NCBI GenBank assembly: GCA_025356175.1
Contig: JANXUP010000033.1
Span: 1 to 41,122 of the forward strand
Direction: 5' to 3'
From: Sphingomonadaceae bacterium
GTDB taxonomy: Bacteria > Pseudomonadota > Alphaproteobacteria > Sphingomonadales > Sphingomonadaceae
Length of the DNA: 41,122 bases
The number at the start of each line of letters is the position of its first letter. The first letter of the stretch is position 1. Of the stretch, positions 36,171 to 41,122 are shown one piece after another. The notes under the pieces were generated by a model. It ran no database searches. It was not told where the DNA came from and saw only the letters and a program-made list of their open reading frames with translations. A program made the translations under genes and the position numbers.

Positions 36171-37271
36171 CTAGAGGAACATCCCGGCAAGGTCATTCAC
36201 AGTGACGAAGACCGCGAAGGCGAGCACGAACGCCATGCCGATGCGGAACGCCAATTCTTGACTGCGAAGGCCCAGCGGTTTGCGGCGGATCGCTTCCGCG
36301 GCATAAATCGCCAGGTGCCCGCCGTCGAGGGTCGGGATTGGCAGCAGGTTGATGAATGCCAAATTAATTGAAATGAGCGCGGCGAAGCCAACGAACTCTG
36401 GCCACCCGAGCGAAAGCATTTCGCCCGAGAATTTGGCCACTTTCGGCAGCCCGCCCATCTCGTTGATCGAGCGTTCGCCGGTGACGATCTGCTTGAGCCC
36501 GATCGCCATCATCCGCGCGATCGCCAGGCTTTGCTGAGTGCCATAACCGACCGCGCGCAAGGGATTGACCCGCGTGACCTCAATCCCGGCGCTGGCGACA
36601 CCCAGCAAGCCCCGCCGCATTTCGTTGCCGAACTGGTCCTTGCTGACGTCGAGCGCGAGCTTGACCGGTACTTCCATCGTCCGGCCCGCGCGTTCGTAGG
36701 TCACGTTCACCGTGGAATCTGGATAAAGCGCAACGCGAGGAGCGATATCGGCAAAATCCGTGATCCGGTTGCCGTCTATCGCCACGATTCGGTCACCCGC
36801 TTGCAAGCCCGCGCTGCGCGCCGCAGATGCGTCAGAAAAGCCGCCGATGACCGCCGGTGACGAAGGAATTCCATAAACCATCGCAAAGCCGGCGAAGATC
36901 AGGATCGCGGTGACCAGGTTGGCCATGGGCCCGGCGAGGATGATTATCACCCGCTGCCACAGCGCAGCGCCTGCCAAGGTGCCTGGCGCGGCTGGCTGGC
37001 CCAGCGTATCGGCGCTCGGCTTGCTCGTAGGATCGGCGTCGCCCGCAAACATTACATAGCCGCCCATCGGGAAGGCCGCGATGCGCCAGCGGGTGCCGCG
37101 CTTGTCGATGCGGTGCCACAGCTCCTTGCCGAAGCCGACCGAGAAGGTTTCAGCGCGCACGCCGAAAATGCGCCCAGCCCAGTAATGCCCCAGCTCGTGC
37201 AGCACGATCAGCGGCCCGAGCAGCAGCACGAACGCGAACAGGGTCAGGAAAATGGACGGTGAATGGGCCAA
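36171..37271 (-). CDS. rseP: Site-2 protease RseP
   Basis: Intramembrane zinc metalloprotease of the RIP type that cleaves anti-sigma factors or other membrane proteins. HELGH places ligands H25 and H29 and catalytic E26; LDGG near the C-terminus gives the third ligand. One PDZ-like domain lies between (about 115-200), with a later partial one. No ATG fits; TTG at 37271 is chosen because GGAG lies ten bases before it and the protein then has the family N-terminus. A second TTG at 37280 is too close to that site. It starts one base after the dxr stop. Confidence 0.93.
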   Translation of the reverse strand: MAHSPSIFLTLFAFVLLLGPLIVLHELGHYWAGRIFGVRAETFSVGFGKELWHRIDKRGTRWRIAAFPMGGYVMFAGDADPTSKPSADTLGQPAAPGTLAGAALWQRVIIILAGPMANLVTAILIFAGFAMVYGIPSSPAVIGGFSDASAARSAGLQAGDRIVAIDGNRITDFADIAPRVALYPDSTVNVTYERAGRTMEVPVKLALDVSKDQFGNEMRRGLLGVASAGIEVTRVNPLRAVGYGTQQSLAIARMMAIGLKQIVTGERSINEMGGLPKVAKFSGEMLSLGWPEFVGFAALISINLAFINLLPIPTLDGGHLAIYAAEAIRRKPLGLRSQELAFRIGMAFVLAFAVFVTVNDLAGMFL

Positions 37272-37272
37272 T

Positions 37273-38424
37273 TCAGGCAAGCTCCAGCAGTTCGCGCGCT
37301 TTGGCCCGGGCGGCGGAATCAACCGCGATTACATCGCCGAGGCCAGTCGGTGCAGCAGGATTATAGCGCGACATCACTTCTGCAACCATTACCGCAATGC
37401 GGGTGAATGCGACCTGACCTGAAAGGAAGGCGGCGACTGCCACTTCGTTCGCCGCATTGAGCACCGCCGGCGCCGCCCCGCCCGCCTCAGCCGCAGCGCG
37501 GCACAGCGCGGTTGCGGGAAAAAGGGCCTCATCGGGCGCACGGAAGGTCAGTTCGCCAATTTGCGCCAGATCGAGCGGCGCGCAAGGTGTCGCCATCCGC
37601 TCGGGCCAGGCAAGACACGAGGCGATCGGCACCCGCATGTCGGATGGGCCAAGCTGCGCCAGCGTCGAGCCATCGCGGTATTCGACCATCGAATGGACTA
37701 CCGACTGGGGATGGACGATGATCCGCAGCTTATCGAGCCCGACCGGGAACAGGTAATGCGCCTCGATCAGTTCGAGGCCCTTGTTGAACATGGTCGCGCT
37801 ATCGACGCTGATCTTGGCGCCCATGTCCCAGTTGGGGTGCTTGACCGCCTGCGCCGGAGTGGCAGAAGCCAGCTGCGCGGCGCTCCAGTCACGGAACGGT
37901 CCACCGCTAGCGGTCAGCGTAATCGTGCGGACTTGCGCCAGATCGTTTCCGGCAAGGCACTGGAAGATCGCGTTATGCTCGCTGTCTACCGGCAGCAGCG
38001 TGGCGCCGTGCCGCGCCACCGCCGCGATCATCACCTCGCCTGCGGAAACCAGCGCTTCCTTGTTGGCGAGTGCGACGGTCTTGCCCTGCTCGATCGCCGC
38101 CATGGTCGAGGCAAGCCCGGCACACCCGACGATTGCAGCGAGGGTAACATCCGCGCCGCGCGCAGCTGCTTCGACCAGGGCAGCGGCCCCGCCTGCCACC
38201 TCGATCCCGCTGCCAGCGAGCGCAGTGCGCAGATCGGCCAGGTAGCTTTCATCGGCAACCACGGCCACTTGGGCCGAGAATTCACGCGCCAGCGCCGCCA
38301 GTTCGGCCGCCTGACAGTTCGCGGTAAGCGCTACGACGCGCCACTTGTCCCGCTCGCGCCGGATCAGATCCAGCGTGGATGCGCCGATTGAGCCGGTCGC
38401 CCCCAGGATCGAAATCGAGCGCAC
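37273..38424 (-). CDS. dxr: 1-deoxy-D-xylulose 5-phosphate reductoisomerase
   Basis: First committed enzyme of the MEP isoprenoid pathway. The NADPH motif GATGSIGAST opens the 383-residue protein; the metal/substrate region SVDSATMFNKGLELIEA and the C-terminal helical domain are intact. GTG at 38424, two bases after the cdsA stop, is the family start; the frame upstream reads through cdsA and is an artefact. It supplies isoprenoid units to UppS in the same cluster. Confidence 0.97.
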   Translation of the reverse strand: MRSISILGATGSIGASTLDLIRRERDKWRVVALTANCQAAELAALAREFSAQVAVVADESYLADLRTALAGSGIEVAGGAAALVEAAARGADVTLAAIVGCAGLASTMAAIEQGKTVALANKEALVSAGEVMIAAVARHGATLLPVDSEHNAIFQCLAGNDLAQVRTITLTASGGPFRDWSAAQLASATPAQAVKHPNWDMGAKISVDSATMFNKGLELIEAHYLFPVGLDKLRIIVHPQSVVHSMVEYRDGSTLAQLGPSDMRVPIASCLAWPERMATPCAPLDLAQIGELTFRAPDEALFPATALCRAAAEAGGAAPAVLNAANEVAVAAFLSGQVAFTRIAVMVAEVMSRYNPAAPTGLGDVIAVDSAARAKARELLELA

Positions 38425-38426
38425 GT

Positions 38427-39185
38427 TCAGCCGCCCGCCGAAACATTGAACAGCGCGAACAACCCGACCACGAACATCACCGCCAGCATTCCATCGGCGC
38501 GGTCGAACAAGCCGCCGTGGCCGGGGATGAGCTGGCTCGAATCCTTCACTCCTGCGCGCCGCTTCATCCAGCTTTCGAAGAAATCGCCGGTCTGCGCGAC
38601 GACGGCAACCACCGCGCCGAGCGCAAGGCAGCCAAGGATGGAAGGCATGTTGCTGATCGAAACGACCGTTGTGTCGTCCGGGCCAAGCCGCGCGGCATCG
38701 TTGACCAGCCCGGTAAACCAGTCGCCCGCCGCGATCATCAACGCGAGGTAAATGCCCGTCGCCGCGCCGAGGATCCCGCCGCCCAGCCCCGCCCAGGTCT
38801 TTGACGGGCTGATTTTGGGTGCGATTTTCGGCCCGCCAATTGTGCGGCCGGCAAAGTATGCGCCGACATCGGTGAACACCACCCCGAACAGCACGATCAG
38901 CAGCATCGGCCAGCCGATCTTGGGATCGAGCCGCAGCACATCGAACATGAAGGCAGCGACGCCGACATAGACCATGCCGCCGAGCAGCCACACAGCGCGC
39001 AGCGGCATGCTCGGGACGAACTTGCGCACCAGCCCCCACCATTCCCACAGCACGCCCGCCGCGATGGCCGCGACGAACAGGGCCCAGAACCAACCGCCCA
39101 GCCACAGCGCCGCGCCCGCCACGGCGACCATGCCCAGCGCCGATGCGGCGCGGACCGGCAGGTCGGACTTCTTAGCGTCCACCAT
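38427..39185 (-). CDS. cdsA: Phosphatidate cytidylyltransferase
   Basis: Makes CDP-diacylglycerol from phosphatidate, the substrate of PgsA encoded elsewhere in the window. The 252-residue membrane protein has several hydrophobic segments, SPSKTWAGLGGG and the signature HGGLFDRADGML. ATG at 39185 overlaps the uppS end by 14 bases; GTG at 39182 is an alternative. Confidence 0.95.
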   Translation of the reverse strand: MVDAKKSDLPVRAASALGMVAVAGAALWLGGWFWALFVAAIAAGVLWEWWGLVRKFVPSMPLRAVWLLGGMVYVGVAAFMFDVLRLDPKIGWPMLLIVLFGVVFTDVGAYFAGRTIGGPKIAPKISPSKTWAGLGGGILGAATGIYLALMIAAGDWFTGLVNDAARLGPDDTTVVSISNMPSILGCLALGAVVAVVAQTGDFFESWMKRRAGVKDSSQLIPGHGGLFDRADGMLAVMFVVGLFALFNVSAGG

Positions 39186-39885
39186 AGCGCCGCTCCCTCC
39201 CGGCAAATTCTTCGAGCGCCTCGCGCAAGTGATCGGGGGTGAAATCGGGCCACAGCACGTCGGTGAACACCATCTCGGCATAGGCCGCCTGCCACAACAG
39301 GAAGTTCGATAGCCGAACTTCGCCCGAAGTGCGGATCAGCAGGTCAAGCGGCGGCAGGTCTGCGGTGTCGAGTTCGGCAGCGATTGTCTCGGGCGTGATC
39401 GCTCCTTTTGTGGCAGCCTTGGCCGCAGCGCGGGCGATCTCGTCCTGCGCGCCGTAATTGAGCGCGACCACCAGCGTCGTGCCATCATTACCTGCTGTCT
39501 GCGTCAAGGCATCATCGAGCAGCGCGACCACGTCCGGGGCCATCGCGCGCCAATTGCCGATGATCTGCAAGCGGACGTTATTTTCGACAAATTCCTTGAG
39601 ATCGGCCAGGATGTAACGCTTCAGCAGCCCCATCAGCGCCGATACTTCGTCCTCGGGACGATTCCAGTTCTCGGTTGAAAAGGCATAAAGCGTCAGGGTC
39701 TGCAGCCCCATTTCGCGCGCTGCGCGGACCAGCGCACGCACCGCTTCCACCCCGCGCTGGTGCCCCACCGCGCGCGGCAAGTGGCGCTTCTTCGCCCAGC
39801 GTCCATTGCCATCCATAATGATGGCGACGTGGCGTGCAGCGATGCCGCCTTGCGCCGGTTTGGTCTGAACCCGGCGCAGGCTCAC
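39172..39885 (-). CDS. uppS: Undecaprenyl (di-trans,poly-cis) diphosphate synthase
   Basis: Cis-prenyltransferase that builds the C55 lipid carrier for peptidoglycan and polysaccharides. D25 in [10 protein letters not shown] is the catalytic Asp. [15 protein letters not shown] and AYAEMVF complete the family pattern in 237 residues. The GTG start overlaps the frr stop as GTGA. Confidence 0.97.
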   Translation of the reverse strand: MSLRRVQTKPAQGGIAARHVAIIMDGNGRWAKKRHLPRAVGHQRGVEAVRALVRAAREMGLQTLTLYAFSTENWNRPEDEVSALMGLLKRYILADLKEFVENNVRLQIIGNWRAMAPDVVALLDDALTQTAGNDGTTLVVALNYGAQDEIARAAAKAATKGAITPETIAAELDTADLPPLDLLIRTSGEVRLSNFLLWQAAYAEMVFTDVLWPDFTPDHLREALEEFAGRERRYGGR

Positions 39886-40439
39886 CGCCCCATGATTTCC
39901 TGCTCTTTGGACGCGGCAACATCGTCGACCGCCTTGATCTGCTCATCAGTCAGCTTCTGGACCTCGGTTTCGCCGCGCTTGCGGTCGTCTTCCGAGATTT
40001 CCTTCTTGCTCTCGTCGGTCTTGAGATTGTCGATCCCGTCGCGGCGGACGTTGCGGATCGCGACGCGGGCCTTTTCGGCGTAAGTATGCGCGAGCTTGGC
40101 CAGTTCCTTGCGGCGATCCTCGGTCAGATCGGGGATCGGCAGACGCAAGGTGTTGCCATCGTTGATCGGGTTAAGGCCGAGCCCGGCCGAACGGATCGCC
40201 TTCTCGACGGGGCCAATGTTGGTCTTGTCCCAGACCTGCACCGTCAGCATCCGCGGTTCGGGCGCGGAAATGGTGGCGACCTGGTTGAGCGGCATCTGGC
40301 TGCCATAGACCGTCACGGTGACCGGTTCGAGCAGTGTGGTGTTGGCGCGGCCGGTACGCAGGCCGCCCAGATCGTGGCGCAAGGCCTCGACTGCGCCCTT
40401 CATCCGGCGTTCGAGGTCGGCTTTGTCATACTTTGCCAT
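39882..40439 (-). CDS. frr: Ribosome recycling factor
   Basis: Splits post-termination ribosomes together with EF-G. The 185-residue protein has the typical three-helix bundle sequence, with [16 protein letters not shown] and RRDGIDNLK. It lies eleven bases after pyrH in the standard pyrH-frr order. Confidence 0.98.
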   Translation of the reverse strand: MAKYDKADLERRMKGAVEALRHDLGGLRTGRANTTLLEPVTVTVYGSQMPLNQVATISAPEPRMLTVQVWDKTNIGPVEKAIRSAGLGLNPINDGNTLRLPIPDLTEDRRKELAKLAHTYAEKARVAIRNVRRDGIDNLKTDESKKEISEDDRKRGETEVQKLTDEQIKAVDDVAASKEQEIMGR

Positions 40440-40450
40440 CTTGCGGCTCC

Positions 40451-41122
40451 TTACTTGACGACCGTTTGGGTCCCCTCGCCGCGCAGCACCTTGGCAAGGT
40501 TGCCCCGTTCGCGGATCGAAAAGACGACGATCGGAATGTGGTTGTCACGGCACAAAGCCACCGCGCTGGCGTCCATCACTTTCAGGTCCTGCGAGAGAAC
40601 GGTCGAGTAATCGACTGTATCGTAACGTTTTGCATCGGGGTTGGTCTTGGGGTCGCTGTCGTAAATCCCGTCGACGCTGGTGCCCTTCAGCAGCGCATCG
40701 CATTGCATTTCAGCGGCGCGCAAGGCGGCACCTGAATCGGTGGTGAAGTACGGCGCGCCAACTCCCGCAGCGAAGATCACCACGCGCCCTTTTTCAAGGT
40801 GCCGTTCGGCGCGGCGGCGGATCACTGGTTCGCAAACCTGGTCCATCTGCACCGCGCTCTGCACGCGGGTGTGGACCCCTTGCTGCTCAAGCGCGTTCTG
40901 CATCGCGAGCGCGTTCATCACGGTGGCGAGCATGCCCATGTAATCGGCCTGCGCCCGGTCCATGCCCTTCGCGGCCCCCGCCATCCCGCGAAAGATGTTG
41001 CCGCCGCCGATGACGAGGCAGATCTGCAGGCCAGTCGCCTGCGCCGCCTTCACTTCCTTGGCCAGTTCAGCGACGAATTCGGGATCGATCCCGAACTGCT
41101 GGTTGCCCATCAGCACTTCGCC
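40451..41122 (-). CDS. pyrH: UMP kinase, 5' end outside the window
   Basis: Phosphorylates UMP to UDP. The visible 223 residues start at [13 protein letters not shown], which in the family follows an N-terminal strand of about 15 residues lying beyond position 41122. GGGNIFRG and [12 protein letters not shown] are hallmark motifs. An in-frame GTG at 41116 should not be taken as the start. Confidence 0.96.
   Translation of the reverse strand, partial: GEVLMGNQQFGIDPEFVAELAKEVKAAQATGLQICLVIGGGNIFRGMAGAAKGMDRAQADYMGMLATVMNALAMQNALEQQGVHTRVQSAVQMDQVCEPVIRRRAERHLEKGRVVIFAAGVGAPYFTTDSGAALRAAEMQCDALLKGTSVDGIYDSDPKTNPDAKRYDTVDYSTVLSQDLKVMDASAVALCRDNHIPIVVFSIRERGNLAKVLRGEGTQTVVK

Noticed and set aside
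38425..39105. Long N-terminal extension of dxr reaching into cdsA
   Set aside because: The family start GTG at 38424 directly precedes the NADPH motif; the extension is only the open frame within cdsA.

Overview
This window looks like chromosomal core sequence from a high-GC alphaproteobacterium, most probably of the order Sphingomonadales. The pointers are protein character (PilZ, BamA, CcmI-like and Urate_ox_N proteins of the type seen in that order), two copies of a REP-like palindrome whose translation contains QPEPVEG, and an envelope gene cluster that runs bamA-skp-fabZ-rpmE with no lipid A genes between or after them, as expected for bacteria that use glycosphingolipids instead of lipopolysaccharide. 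The order is an inference; no rRNA or other decisive marker is present.

Layout, left to right. Positions 94-771 hold an elongator tRNA-Met and a 2H phosphoesterase on the minus strand. Facing right are a secreted alkylsulfatase and an aldo/keto reductase. A minus-strand block then carries fatty acid and wall genes (acpP-fabF-mltG) behind aspS. Positions 8479-11161 form a tightly overlapped plus-strand unit, rnd-oxyR-hutD-like, ending against pgsA. An LplT-like MFS carrier, a tiny membrane protein, an orphan ThDP enzyme, an EVE protein, a 2-oxoglutarate oxygenase and a GGDEF-EAL protein follow. Positions 18456-22841 hold dapF-mtaB-ftsY-yciB, in which the first three genes overlap at start/stop codons, then a Urate_ox_N membrane protein closed by a strong terminator at 22863-22899. 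An aminotransferase meets kup tail to tail. The minus-strand cytochrome c maturation operon ccmC-D-E-F-G-H-I (30989 down to 26098) is an unbroken chain of overlapping start/stop codons; ccmA and ccmB are not in the window. A tRNA-His and a PilZ protein separate it from the last block.

Positions 31744-41122 are the classic envelope/translation cluster read leftward: pyrH (cut by the window edge), frr, uppS, cdsA, dxr, rseP, bamA, skp, fabZ and rpmE, ended by a bidirectional terminator at 31696-31717. It joins nucleotide supply and ribosome recycling with isoprenoid and phospholipid synthesis, outer membrane protein assembly and an envelope-stress protease.

I found no CRISPR array, phage, transposase, toxin-antitoxin pair or defence island, and no gap above 300 bases. 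Positions 1-93 show nothing I can name. I do not see a convincing new multi-gene system. The most interesting signals are the REP-like inverted repeat inside the 5' end of yciB, its worn copy between acpP and fabF, the missing lipid A genes, perfect hairpins in the rpmE leader and across the skp stop codon, and a possible ECF-type promoter before bamA.
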